From NCBI GenBank assembly GCA_964420125.1, contig CAYQQQ010000018.1:22113-86112 (forward strand): 64,000 nucleotides of DNA, in the 5' to 3' direction. Positions 17,296 through 25,887 of the stretch are shown piece after piece; position 1 is the first letter of the stretch, and the number at the start of each line of letters is the position of its first letter. This DNA is from CAYQQQ01 sp964420125. Lineage in GTDB: Bacteria > Actinomycetota > Acidimicrobiia > Acidimicrobiales > Microtrichaceae. The notes beneath the pieces are model-generated. The model was not told the origin of the DNA and searched no databases. It was given only the letters and a program-made list of their open reading frames with translations. A program made the translations under genes and the position numbers.

Positions 17296-18197
17296 GCACC
17301 GGTGGAGGGATCCCGGGGACACCGTCGGCGCTGGAGCTGTTCGAGGCCGAACGAGCGCGTCTCACCGGTGTGGCATATCGCATGACGGGGTCCTACGCCG
17401 ATGCAGAGGACGTCGTGCAGGAGGCCTGGGTGCGCTTCTGTCGAGTGGAGCTCGACGACGTCGACAACCCCTCCGCATGGCTGACGACGGTGGTGTCCCG
17501 TCTGTCGCTCGATCGGTTGAGGGTGCTGTCCCGGCGGCGCGAGGAGTACGTCGGGCCCTGGTTGCCCGAGCCGGTGGCCACGGGCGATCCGGCGGATCCC
17601 GCGGCCGCCGCGGAGCTGGCCGATTCGTTGACGCTCGGCTTCCTGGTGCTGCTCGACGAGCTGGCACCGACGGAGCGGGTCGTGTTCCTGCTGGCCGACG
17701 TCTTCGGCGAGCCCTACGCCCGCATCGCCGAGATGGTGGGCCGCTCGGAGGTGGCGTGCCGCCAGATCGCCAGCCGTGCCCGTCGTCGGCTGCGGCGTGA
17801 CCCGGAGGCGCCGGTGCCCCGTCGCGCCGATCGCGAGCTGCTCGATCAGCTGGTGCACGCCGTGGGCCGCGCGGATGCCGAGGCGGTCGCCACCCTGCTG
17901 CACCCGGACGTCCGGCTCCTCAGCGACGGCGGCCCGCATCGCCACTCCGCTCGTCGGCCGGTCGTGGGACCGTTCCGGGTGGCCAGGCTGCTGTGCTTCC
18001 TGGGCAAGCGCACTCCAGCGGACTACGTGCCTGCCTGGCGCACGCTCAACGGCCAGGATGCCTTCTGCATGCACGTGGAGGGGCGGGCGGAGTTCGTGTT
18101 GATGGCCGACGTGCTCGACGACAGGGTCGTGGCCGTCCGGCTGCTGCGCAATCCCGACAAGCTCGGCCACGTCGACGAGGCGGTGCCCCTGCTGTGA
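17292..18197 (+). CDS. ECF41-family RNA polymerase sigma factor (SigJ-like)
   Basis: 301 aa. Sigma region 2 (GVAYRMTGSYADAEDVVQEAW) and region 4 (LAPTERVVFLLADVFGEPYARIAEMVGRS) are followed by a SnoaL-like C-terminal domain. The hallmark ECF41 linker WLPEP is at residues 90-94, and the later SDGGP and LNGQDAF resemble the DGGG and NGxPA motifs by which the fused domain controls activity. So no separate anti-sigma factor is expected. Likely activates its own operon through the promoter at 15899-15925. A 41-aa gene lies convergently 25 bp downstream. Confidence 0.92.
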   Translation: MSTGGGIPGTPSALELFEAERARLTGVAYRMTGSYADAEDVVQEAWVRFCRVELDDVDNPSAWLTTVVSRLSLDRLRVLSRRREEYVGPWLPEPVATGDPADPAAAAELADSLTLGFLVLLDELAPTERVVFLLADVFGEPYARIAEMVGRSEVACRQIASRARRRLRRDPEAPVPRRADRELLDQLVHAVGRADAEAVATLLHPDVRLLSDGGPHRHSARRPVVGPFRVARLLCFLGKRTPADYVPAWRTLNGQDAFCMHVEGRAEFVLMADVLDDRVVAVRLLRNPDKLGHVDEAVPLL

Positions 18198-18222
18198 TCC
18201 CGGCGACCGGGAGGCGCCTCGG

Positions 18223-18348
18223 TCAGAAGCGGACCTCGCCGTCGGAGTAGGCGAGCAGCCACCCCCGGTAGACCTGGCCGCCGACCTCGAAGCTGCGTTC
18301 CGCAGTCCAGATCAGGCTCCTCATGGCGAACCGACGAAGTCCCCTCAT
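18223..18348 (-). CDS. 41-aa small protein of unknown function
   Basis: ATG at 18348 preceded by GGGAGG at 8-nt spacing. The product begins MRGLRRFAMRSLIW and ends YRGWLLAYSDGEVRF: compact, with aromatic residues and no membrane helix. A second ATG (18324) could give a 33-aa form. No family recognised. The excellent ribosome-binding site is the main reason to call it. Confidence 0.5.
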   Translation of the reverse strand: MRGLRRFAMRSLIWTAERSFEVGGQVYRGWLLAYSDGEVRF

Positions 18349-18448
18349 CACCGCACCTCCCGTGCGGCGGCCGGCTCCTCCGGCCGCCGACCCATCCCGT
18401 CGGCCGAGAGCACCGAAGGTGAAGGATTCCTCGCCAGGTGAGATCCGG

Positions 18449-19927
18449 TCAGCGATCGCCCGCGACGGTCACGTCGAGCCAGTCGAAGAGCACCTCGTTG
18501 CGGTACTGCGGCGCCATCGGCGCGCAGTGGTACTGGGCACCTTCGGCCACGGTGAACTTCACCGAGCTGGTCGGGCTTCGCAAGAGCCCCTCCAGCTCCG
18601 TCGGCTGGCCGGGGTAGAACTGCTCCTGGTCGTAGTCCACGATCAGCACGGGTGATCGGATCTCTCCGGCCACCTCCCGCACCTGGAACTCCTGGATCCT
18701 TCGGGACAGCCCGTACCAGTCGGTGGGCACCTGGCCCGATCGTGCCTGTCGGAGCGCCTCGGTGCTGTAGATCTCCAGCCGCTTGGAGAGCTCGAAGCGC
18801 TGCTCCGGGCTGGCGCCGGGGATGATCCCGTCCTTCCAGGCCGAGTTGACCGCAGCCTCGTCGCCTTCGGCGACCTGTCGGAGCGGTTCGGGGAAGGCGT
18901 CGTACACGTCCACGCATCCCGGGTCGGTGACCACAGCCGCCAGACGGTGCTCGAACGCGGCTGCCCGTGCGACCAGCTCACCGCCCTGGCTCCAGCCGAT
19001 GAGCGCGATCCGCCTGCGGTCGACATCTCCTCGATCCGACAGGTAGTCCACGACGGGGGTGATCACCGCCTCCCAGTCCGGCCGGAACGGCACCTCCCGG
19101 ACGAAGAGCATCTCTCCCTGGCCGGGCCCTTCGAGGATCAGCGCGTTCCACCCTCGCTGGATGGCGGCGTACGCGCCCCAGGCCCAGAGATCGATGTTCT
19201 GGCCGTCGCTGCCGTTGTTGAGGATCACGGTCGGTCGACGACCGGTGGTCGCCGGCGGAGCGAGGAACCACGCTGGCAGGTCGCTGTCCTCGTAGGGGAT
19301 GGACACCCGTTCCCACGCGGGCTCGAACATCGCCGCCGCGGAGGCCCACATCGACGCCATGGTCTCGTAGACCTGCTGCTCCTGCTGCGGGGTCGAGGTT
19401 CCGAGCACGAAGAACAGGGCCTGGTCGTAGTACTGGGCGGCCCGCAGGAAGCGGTCCCGGGCGGTGACGAGGTGGCCTGCGGACCGGGCCTCGCCGGCGC
19501 GCTGCGCGGTCGCGTTGCCCATCGCCACCATGGCATCGAAGTAGCTCTGGAAGGTGGCTCCTCCCTCGACGGTGTTGGCCTGGTTGACGGCGGTGACGAC
19601 CTCGCCCACCTCGCTGATGAGGCCGGATCCACCGAGGGCGAACAGGGCGGAGAAGTTGATCGACTCGTCAGAGAACAGCTGGAAGCCGGTCGCCGGTGCG
19701 TCGCCGAGCACCGCCTGCTCGGTGGTGAGCTCCAAGGTCGACGGCGGTGCGGACGAGCCGGACGAGGCTCCGTCGCTGTCCGCCCCGTCCGCCCCCCCGG
19801 ATGGGCGGGAGCTGCTGCAACCGAGCAGGGTCGTGGTTCCGAGGGCTGCACCCATCCCCAACAGCGCCCGACGCGAGGCGGGGCTCCCGGTCGCTGCGGG
19901 GGATCCACATGGAGTCGTTTCGTGCAT
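18449..19927 (-). CDS. Tat-exported lipoprotein, FrsA-like alpha/beta hydrolase
   Basis: About 492 aa. Twin-arginine signal SRRALLGMGAALG with lipobox LLGC (Cys37), so likely exported folded and lipid-anchored. After a helical N-terminal region, an alpha/beta-hydrolase domain has ILEGPGQGEM (oxyanion region), nucleophile GWSQGG (Ser313), a candidate acid in LIVDYDQEQF and His in QYHCAPM: a pattern seen in FrsA/DUF1100-type and fluoro/ester hydrolases that use large N-terminal caps. ATG at 19927 is preceded by AAGGAGG; upstream in-frame starts are rejected. A TACGAT box lies about 30 nt before the start. Substrate unknown. Confidence 0.85.
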   Translation of the reverse strand: MHETTPCGSPAATGSPASRRALLGMGAALGTTTLLGCSSSRPSGGADGADSDGASSGSSAPPSTLELTTEQAVLGDAPATGFQLFSDESINFSALFALGGSGLISEVGEVVTAVNQANTVEGGATFQSYFDAMVAMGNATAQRAGEARSAGHLVTARDRFLRAAQYYDQALFFVLGTSTPQQEQQVYETMASMWASAAAMFEPAWERVSIPYEDSDLPAWFLAPPATTGRRPTVILNNGSDGQNIDLWAWGAYAAIQRGWNALILEGPGQGEMLFVREVPFRPDWEAVITPVVDYLSDRGDVDRRRIALIGWSQGGELVARAAAFEHRLAAVVTDPGCVDVYDAFPEPLRQVAEGDEAAVNSAWKDGIIPGASPEQRFELSKRLEIYSTEALRQARSGQVPTDWYGLSRRIQEFQVREVAGEIRSPVLIVDYDQEQFYPGQPTELEGLLRSPTSSVKFTVAEGAQYHCAPMAPQYRNEVLFDWLDVTVAGDR

Positions 19928-20081
19928 CTGCGGGCCTCCTTGATGGGCGCGTTCCATCGTACGGAGGCGCCCACGAGACCGTGCCCGGCGGCGCCACGCC
20001 CACGGAGCCCGCACGCAGATCTGGATGACCGAGCTCCAGGTCGCAGGGATGCGGAAGCTGTTCCGGTGGCGTCGAGCGAAG

Positions 20082-20165
<84 letters not shown>

Positions 20166-20179
20166 GTGGTGGAGTGCGA

Positions 20180-20185
20180 AGCGTA
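20180..20185 (-). promoter_or_regulatory. -10 box of tRNA-Leu
   Basis: TACGCT on the minus strand, 14 nt upstream of the mature tRNA 5' end; the -35 region is weak (TTGGGG at 20205-20210). Confidence 0.4.
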
Positions 20186-20307
20186 GCGCGACCAGCCGAG
20201 ATCGCCCCAAGCGATCCGGGTGCTCCGCGCACACCCTCAGCGAGGTGGCTCCCTCCTGGAGCGCAGTGGCCCGGGACGGGTACCTCCCCGGTGGGTATCG
20301 TGGCGGG

Positions 20308-20970
20308 GTGGGTATGCGTGGATTCGAGGACCGCCTCGAACGTGCCGTCGAGGGCACCTTCTCCCGGCTCTTCCGCAGCTCGGTCAAGCCGGTGGAGTTC
20401 AGCCGCAAGCTCCAGCGCGAGATGGACGCCAACCGCTCCGTCGGGGTCAACGGCCGCACGATCGTGCCCAACTGGTACCGCTTCAGCGTGTCGCAGGCGG
20501 ACTACGACACGCTGGCGGACTTCGCCCACACCCTCATCCGGGAGCTCGCGGATGCCGCCAGGGAGCACGCTCGCGACGAGAGCTACGGCTTCGTCGGCCC
20601 GGTCGAGGTGGACCTCGTGGTCGACCCCGAGGCCCGGGCGGGGCTGCTGGGGTGCGATGCCCGCTTCTCCGAGGGCGACGGCGCGCTGCCGCCGGGTTCT
20701 CTCCTGCTTCCCACCGGCGACCGTGTGCCGCTGGGGGAGTACGTCGTCAGCATCGGCCGCCAGCACGACTGCACCATCGTGCTCGCCGACCCGAACGTGA
20801 GCCGCCATCACGCCGAGATCCGTCCGTCCGGCGACGGGTTCACGGTGGTCGACCTCGGTTCCACCAACGGCACCCGCATCAACGGGAACCGCCTACCGGG
20901 GCCGCACGAGCTCGCCGACGGCGACGAGCTGCGATGCGGCAACACGATCATGCACTTCGAGGCCTCCTGA
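20308..20970 (+). CDS. fhaA: FhaA, DUF3662 and FHA domain phospho-reader
   Basis: About 220 aa. N-terminal DUF3662 (VGMRGFEDRLERAVEGTFSRLF) and C-terminal FHA domain with SIGRQHDCTIVL, Arg151 as phosphothreonine-binding Arg, the SRHHAEI core and GSTNGTRINGN. In mycobacteria FhaA binds the phosphorylated MviN pseudokinase and regulates peptidoglycan synthesis; the gene order here supports the same role. A TATCGT box lies 6 nt before the GTG at 20308, which suggests a leaderless start; an ATG at 20314 is an alternative. Followed by a 78-bp gap with the promoter of fhaB. Confidence 0.93.
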   Translation: MGMRGFEDRLERAVEGTFSRLFRSSVKPVEFSRKLQREMDANRSVGVNGRTIVPNWYRFSVSQADYDTLADFAHTLIRELADAAREHARDESYGFVGPVEVDLVVDPEARAGLLGCDARFSEGDGALPPGSLLLPTGDRVPLGEYVVSIGRQHDCTIVLADPNVSRHHAEIRPSGDGFTVVDLGSTNGTRINGNRLPGPHELADGDELRCGNTIMHFEAS

Positions 20971-21035
20971 GACCGTTCACCGTCCCCGCGCCGACGAGGT
21001 GCGGTCCGGGTGCTCATGCCATGTCCGACTCGTCC

Positions 21036-21041
21036 TAGGGT
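21036..21041 (+). promoter_or_regulatory. -10 box of the fhaB-pstP-rodA-pbpA operon
   Basis: TAGGGT, followed by exactly 7 nt and the ATG of fhaB at 21049; no Shine-Dalgarno sequence, so leaderless. Confidence 0.5.
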
Positions 21042-21048
21042 TTCCACG

Positions 21049-21531
21049 ATGCCCGAGCAGCTGCTCACCGTCCTCAAGATCTGCCTGCTGGCGTTGCTCT
21101 ACCTGTTCTTCCTGCGCGTTCTGCGTGCCGTGTGGGCGGAGGTGAGCCCTCCCAAGGCCGCGACCACCGCCGCTCCCGTCCCGCTCGTCGGCGCGCCCCG
21201 CGGCACGAGGGCCAAGGCCTCCCGACCGGGGCGGAAGGCGGGAGCGGCCACCAAGCTCGCGGTGATCGAGCCGACCTCGCGCGCCGGCGTGGAGTTCCCG
21301 CTGGGCGACGAGGTGACGATCGGGCGCGCGCCGGGGTGCACGATCGTGTTCGACGAGCAGTACGTCTCCCAGGTCCACACCCGGGTCTTCCGTCGCGAGG
21401 GCGCGGTGTTCGTCGAAGACCTGGGATCGACCAACGGCACCTGGGTCAACGGCGTGCGGGCTGTCGGTCAGATGCCCGGGCGCCCCGGCGACCGCATCCA
21501 GATCGGCAACGTGATCCTGGAGCTCCGATGA
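21049..21531 (+). CDS. fhaB: FhaB/FipA, membrane-anchored FHA protein
   Basis: 160 aa. An N-terminal hydrophobic helix (about 5-24, LTVLKICLLALLYLFFLRVL) and a C-terminal FHA domain: TIGRAPGCTIVF (Arg93), YVSQVHTRV, GSTNGTWVNG. In mycobacteria this protein interacts with phosphorylated FtsZ/FtsQ and PknB-dependent partners. Note that Ser-Gln-Val-His replaces the usual Ser-x-x-His variant only conservatively. First gene of an operon with 4-bp overlaps down to pbpA. Confidence 0.93.
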   Translation: MPEQLLTVLKICLLALLYLFFLRVLRAVWAEVSPPKAATTAAPVPLVGAPRGTRAKASRPGRKAGAATKLAVIEPTSRAGVEFPLGDEVTIGRAPGCTIVFDEQYVSQVHTRVFRREGAVFVEDLGSTNGTWVNGVRAVGQMPGRPGDRIQIGNVILELR

Positions 21532-22961
21532 TCCGCCTCGAGGTGGCTTCGGCCTCGCTGGTCGGCCAGGTGCGCTCCGCCAACGAGGACGCCGTCCTGG
21601 CGGTCGAGGGTCTGGCCGCCGTGGCCGACGGCATGGGAGGCCATCGGGCCGGCGAGGTGGCCTCTGCGGACACCATCGAGGCGCTGCGGTCGATCGAGGG
21701 GAGCCGATCCCTCGACGACCTCGTGCGTGCCGTCCACCTTGCCAACCGCCAGGTCTCCGAACGCGCCGAGCGCGATCCGGAGCTGGCGGGCATGGGCACC
21801 ACCGTGGTGGTGGTCGGGCTCGTGCGCCGCGACGGCATCGACGAGCTGGCGGTGCTCAACGTGGGTGACAGCCGCGTCTACCTGCACGCGGACGGGGAGC
21901 TGCACCAGCTCACCGAGGATCACTCCCTCGTGGAGTCGTTGGTGCGGGAAGGTCGACTCAGCACCGAAGAGGCCGTCAACCACCCGCAGAAGAACGTGCT
22001 CACCCGAGCCCTGGGTGTCGAGCCACTCGTCGTGGTCGATGCATGGCTGTTGCGGCCGTGCGACGGTGATCGGCTGCTGCTGTGCAGCGACGGGCTCACC
22101 AACGAGCTCGACGACGCGCGCATCTCCGAGATCCTCGCCGAGGGCGACCCGCCGGAGGTCGCCGCCCGCCGGCTCGCCGCAGAGGCCGACGCGGCCGGCG
22201 GCCGGGACAACATCACGACGGTCGTGGCCGACATCCTGGATTCGGGGCGGCCACCCGCCCCGCTGGGCGAGCGGTTCCGGCGGATCACCACCCCGGCGGT
22301 CGACCTGTCCGAGGAGTCGAGCGGGCCGCACACCGAGACGGTGATGGCCGTCATCTCGGAGCCACGTGAAGGAGAAGAACCCCCGTCGCCGCCGCCCGAG
22401 CCGGGGGCCATCCCCGCACCGCTCTCAGGAGATGCGGAGATCGCCGCGCTCGCCGGCACGGGGTCGGGCGACTCGGTGGAGGCGGAGCAGCTGGCCATCG
22501 CACAGGCGGAGGCCGAGGCAGCCCTCGCACGGGCCAACCGCTGGCGGACCGTGGCGTTCGTGCTCGCCATCTTCGGGGTGATCGCGCTCGCCGTGGGTGC
22601 GATCGCCTTCACCGCTCGACGGGGTTGGTACGTGGCGGCCGACGAGGCCGGGACCGTGACGCTCTACCGGGGCACGCCGGTGCTGTGGCTCGAGCCGACC
22701 GAGGTGGAGGCCAGCGAGCTCGTCGTCGCCGACATGACCCCTGCGGACCGTCGACGCGTCGAGGGGGGCAACTCGTTCTCGAGCGAGGAGGAGGCTCGCC
22801 AGATGATCGCCAACCTGGTCACCACGACGACCACCACGTCGACCACGACGTCGACCACGACCACGACGGCTCCCGCGCCGGCGACGGATCCTGCGACCGG
22901 ACTGCCCCTGCCGGGCGACCCGTCGGTGACCACCACCACCACCGCCGTCGCCGGCCCGTGA
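21528..22961 (+). CDS. pstP: PstP, PP2C-family Ser/Thr phosphatase
   Basis: 477 aa. PP2C domain (about 1-240) with the metal-binding motifs ADGMGGHRAGE (Asp34), GDSRVYL, DHSLV, SDGLTNEL and GGRDNIT; dephosphorylates PknB and its substrates. A charged/Pro-rich linker leads to one membrane helix (about 342-364), then an extracytoplasmic tail of about 110 residues with Thr-rich TTTTTSTTTST segments. Start ATG 21528 overlaps the fhaB stop; its own stop overlaps the rodA start (GTGA). The extracellular tail is longer than the short one seen in mycobacterial PstP; its role is unknown. Confidence 0.95.
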   Translation: MIRLEVASASLVGQVRSANEDAVLAVEGLAAVADGMGGHRAGEVASADTIEALRSIEGSRSLDDLVRAVHLANRQVSERAERDPELAGMGTTVVVVGLVRRDGIDELAVLNVGDSRVYLHADGELHQLTEDHSLVESLVREGRLSTEEAVNHPQKNVLTRALGVEPLVVVDAWLLRPCDGDRLLLCSDGLTNELDDARISEILAEGDPPEVAARRLAAEADAAGGRDNITTVVADILDSGRPPAPLGERFRRITTPAVDLSEESSGPHTETVMAVISEPREGEEPPSPPPEPGAIPAPLSGDAEIAALAGTGSGDSVEAEQLAIAQAEAEAALARANRWRTVAFVLAIFGVIALAVGAIAFTARRGWYVAADEAGTVTLYRGTPVLWLEPTEVEASELVVADMTPADRRRVEGGNSFSSEEEARQMIANLVTTTTTTSTTTSTTTTTAPAPATDPATGLPLPGDPSVTTTTTAVAGP

Positions 22962-24298
22962 GCACCCCGACCAGGGCTGCGCCCCCCGACCTGGTCACGG
23001 CGCTCGCCCGCCGTCGACGCACGACGGAGCTCGGCCTGCTCGTGCTCGCCTTCTCCGTGGTCTGCGGGCTCTACGCCCTGGCCAGCCTGGGTCGCAACGC
23101 CTCGCTCCCCGCCGACATCGGACCGTTCCTGGTCGCGGTGCTGTTCCTGGTCGTGGTCGCGCACGTCGTGCTCCGCAAGGTGGCGCCGGCGGCCGACGGC
23201 CTGCTCCTGCCGCTGGCAGCGCTGCTCAACGGCATCGGCTACGTCTTCATCGCCCGCCTCGACGACGAGCTCGCCGGCCTCCAGGCGACCTGGACCGCTG
23301 TGGGGATCATCGGCTTCGTGCTCACCCTGGTGGTGGTGAGGGATCACCGGATGCTCCAGCGCTACCGCTACACCTTCGGCCTCATCGGCGTCGGGTTGCT
23401 GGTGATGCCCCTGCTGCCCGGGATCGGCCAGAACATCAACGGGGCCCGCATCTGGGTGGCCCTGGGCCCGGTGAGCTTCCAGCCCGGAGAGTTCGCCAAG
23501 ATCGCCCTCGCCGTCTTCTTCGCGGGCTACCTGGAGGAGCGGCGTGAGCTCCTCGGCGTCGCCACCTTCAAGCTGGGCCCCTTCCGCACACCGGATCCGC
23601 GCCACTTCGCGCCGATCCTCGGTGCGTGGGGGATCGCGCTGGTGGTGATGATCTTCGAGCGCGACCTCGGTTCCGCGCTGCTGTTCTTCGTGCTGTTCGT
23701 GGTCATGCTCTGGGTGGCGACGGGGCGGGCCAGCTACCTGGTTGCCGGTGCAGGGCTCTTCGCAGCGGGCGCGTGGCTCAGCTGGAGCAGGTTCGGCCAC
23801 GTGCAGCAGCGCGTGCAGATCTGGCTCGATCCATGGGCCGACCCATCCGGCTCGGGCTTCCAGATCGTGCAGACGGCCTACGCGCTGGCATGGGGCGGGG
23901 TCTCGGGCACCGGGCCCGGACTGGGCATCGCCGGGCGGATCCCGTACGAGGAGACCGACTTCATCTTCGCCATCATCGCCGAGGAGCTCGGACTGCTCGG
24001 CGGCACCGCCGTGCTGTGCGCCTTCCTGCTCATGGTCGGCAGCGGCCTGCGCATCGCCCGGCGGTGCAGCGATCCGTTCGGGGCGCTGCTGGCGACCGGT
24101 CTGACCACGTTGATCGGCGTGCAGGCGTTCATCATCGTGGCGGGCGTGATCCGTCTCCTGCCCCTCACGGGGATCACCCTCCCCTTCGTGAGCTACGGAG
24201 GTTCGTCGTTGGTGGCGAACTACGTGCTGCTGGCTCTGCTGCTGCGCATCTCCGACCAGGCCTCCCGGCGCGTCCTGGATCCGGCGGTGGCACGGTGA
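22958..24298 (+). CDS. rodA: RodA/FtsW-family SEDS peptidoglycan glycosyltransferase
   Basis: 446 aa, about ten membrane helices. The SEDS signatures are visible: NINGARIWVALGPVSFQPGEFAKI, the FERDLGSALL segment carrying the catalytic Asp, and GITLPFVSYGGSS near the C-terminus. Polymerises glycan strands from lipid II with a class B PBP, here the next gene. In mycobacterial synteny this position is rodA; ftsW of the dcw cluster is a paralogue and cannot be excluded. An N-terminal cytoplasmic stretch of about 25 residues is present. Overlaps pstP and pbpA by 4 bp each. Confidence 0.93.
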   Translation: MSTPTRAAPPDLVTALARRRRTTELGLLVLAFSVVCGLYALASLGRNASLPADIGPFLVAVLFLVVVAHVVLRKVAPAADGLLLPLAALLNGIGYVFIARLDDELAGLQATWTAVGIIGFVLTLVVVRDHRMLQRYRYTFGLIGVGLLVMPLLPGIGQNINGARIWVALGPVSFQPGEFAKIALAVFFAGYLEERRELLGVATFKLGPFRTPDPRHFAPILGAWGIALVVMIFERDLGSALLFFVLFVVMLWVATGRASYLVAGAGLFAAGAWLSWSRFGHVQQRVQIWLDPWADPSGSGFQIVQTAYALAWGGVSGTGPGLGIAGRIPYEETDFIFAIIAEELGLLGGTAVLCAFLLMVGSGLRIARRCSDPFGALLATGLTTLIGVQAFIIVAGVIRLLPLTGITLPFVSYGGSSLVANYVLLALLLRISDQASRRVLDPAVAR

Positions 24299-25800
24299 AC
24301 CGTCAGATCCGTCGACTGGGTGCTGCGATGCTGGTGCTCTACGTCGCGCTGTTCGTGAAGCTCAACCAGGTGCAGGTCTTCCAGGCCGCCGAGCTCAACG
24401 ACCGCCCCGAGAACACCCGGGCGCTGCAGCGGGACTTCAACGAGCCCCGCGGGGCCATCGTGACCGACGACGGGGCGATCCTGGCCGTCTCCGAGGAGCG
24501 TCGTGCCGCGCTGCGCTACCAGCGTGTGTACCCGGAGGGGGACCTGTTCGCGCACGTCACCGGGTACTTCTCGTTCTCCCTCGGCTCCACCGGTGTGGAG
24601 CGGACCTACAACGACGACCTGGCCGGGCGCACGCCGGCGCTGGAGCTGAACCAGCTCAGCGAGTTCTTCTCCTCGGAGTCCTCCGAGGGAGATGTCGTGC
24701 TCACCCTGCGGCGAGATGTGCAGGTGGCCGCCCGCGACGCGCTCGGCGGGCGCACCGGCTCGGTGGTGGTGATGGACCCCAGGGACGGCTCGGTGCTGGC
24801 GATGTACTCCAACCCGACCTTCGACCCCAACCTGATCTCGAGCAACGACACCGAGCAGGCCACCGCCGCCAAGCAGCTCTACGAGCTGGCTCCCGGCAAG
24901 CCCTTGCTCGCCCACAGCTACCGGGAGCGGTACTTCCCGGGCTCCACCTTCAAGGTGGTGACCGCCACTGCGGGGCTCACCACCGCAACGGTGACCCCGG
25001 AATCCCCGGACTACCCCGTGGTCACGGAGTACACGCCGCCGTTGACCTCACGCCCGATCCGCAACTTCGACGGCGCCGAGTGCGGCGGCACCCTGTTCAC
25101 CGTCCTGGCCCGATCCTGCAACACGAGCTTCGCGGAGATGGCTGCGGAGACCGTCGGTGCCGACGGCATGATCGCTGCAGCGGAGGCGGCGGGGTTCAAC
25201 GACGCCCCGCCCCTCGACCTGCCCGCTCCCGCCGAGTCGCGCTACCCGACCGACTTCGGCAAGGTGGTGGAGGAGCCGGAGGGATCCGCACCGGTTGTGG
25301 AGGACTCCCCCAAGCTGGCCCAGACCGGGATCGGGCAGAACGACGTGGCGGCGACTCCTCTCCAGATGGCGTTGGTGGTCGCCGGCGTGGCCAACGACGG
25401 CGAGATCATGGTCCCGCACGTGATGAAGGAGGTGCGCGCCCGTGACGGTGCGGTCGTGGAGCGCTTCGAGACCGGCGGCTGGCGCCGGTCGATGGACCCT
25501 TCGGTGGCGGCCACCCTCAGGGAGGCCATGGTGGGCGTGGTGACCGACGGCACGGCATCGGTGATGCGGACCCCCGGCTACGAGGTGGGTGCCAAGACGG
25601 GAACTGCACAGCTCGGCACCGAGCCCGCCACCTCGCATGGCTGGATGATCGCCTTCGCCGGCCCGGAGGGGGGCGAACCGACCGTGGCGGTGGCCGTGGT
25701 GGTCAACAACCTCGACGGCGCGTCGAGCCAGACGGGCGGTCGGGTGGCTGGTCCGGTGGCCAAGGCGGTGATGGACGTGGCGCTCGCCGCCCAGGGATGA
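24295..25800 (+). CDS. pbpA: PbpA, class B penicillin-binding transpeptidase
   Basis: 501 aa with an N-terminal membrane helix (about 8-22). The transpeptidase domain has SxxK in PGSTFK (Ser217, Lys220), SxN Ser-Cys-Asn (274-276) and KTGT (Lys434), so it is complete. The N-terminal linker domain carries the RGAIVTDDGAILA motif. Works with the preceding SEDS protein to cross-link peptidoglycan in elongation/septation; likely coupled translationally. Starts at GTG 24295 overlapping the rodA stop. Confidence 0.95.
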   Translation: MNRQIRRLGAAMLVLYVALFVKLNQVQVFQAAELNDRPENTRALQRDFNEPRGAIVTDDGAILAVSEERRAALRYQRVYPEGDLFAHVTGYFSFSLGSTGVERTYNDDLAGRTPALELNQLSEFFSSESSEGDVVLTLRRDVQVAARDALGGRTGSVVVMDPRDGSVLAMYSNPTFDPNLISSNDTEQATAAKQLYELAPGKPLLAHSYRERYFPGSTFKVVTATAGLTTATVTPESPDYPVVTEYTPPLTSRPIRNFDGAECGGTLFTVLARSCNTSFAEMAAETVGADGMIAAAEAAGFNDAPPLDLPAPAESRYPTDFGKVVEEPEGSAPVVEDSPKLAQTGIGQNDVAATPLQMALVVAGVANDGEIMVPHVMKEVRARDGAVVERFETGGWRRSMDPSVAATLREAMVGVVTDGTASVMRTPGYEVGAKTGTAQLGTEPATSHGWMIAFAGPEGGEPTVAVAVVVNNLDGASSQTGGRVAGPVAKAVMDVALAAQG

Positions 25801-25871
25801 GCGCCCCGGTCGTGCTGAGGGTCCGTGAAGGCGTAGAGGGGCCGATGCCGGTCCGGGAGCCTCTCGCCGTT

Positions 25872-25877
25872 TACTGT
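25872..25877 (+). promoter_or_regulatory. -10 box of pknB
   Basis: TACTGT, 10 nt upstream of the pknB ATG at 25888; the same GTTTACTGTTG-like sequence precedes crgA, suggesting coregulation. No good -35. Confidence 0.5.
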
Positions 25878-25887
25878 TGGGGCCGTC

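Noticed and set aside
22819..22960. Thr-rich simple repeat in the pstP 3' end as a variable repeat
   Set aside because: Codons are mixed (ACC, ACG, TCG); it is an amino-acid bias of extracellular tails, also seen in PknB and a PASTA protein, not a clean DNA repeat.
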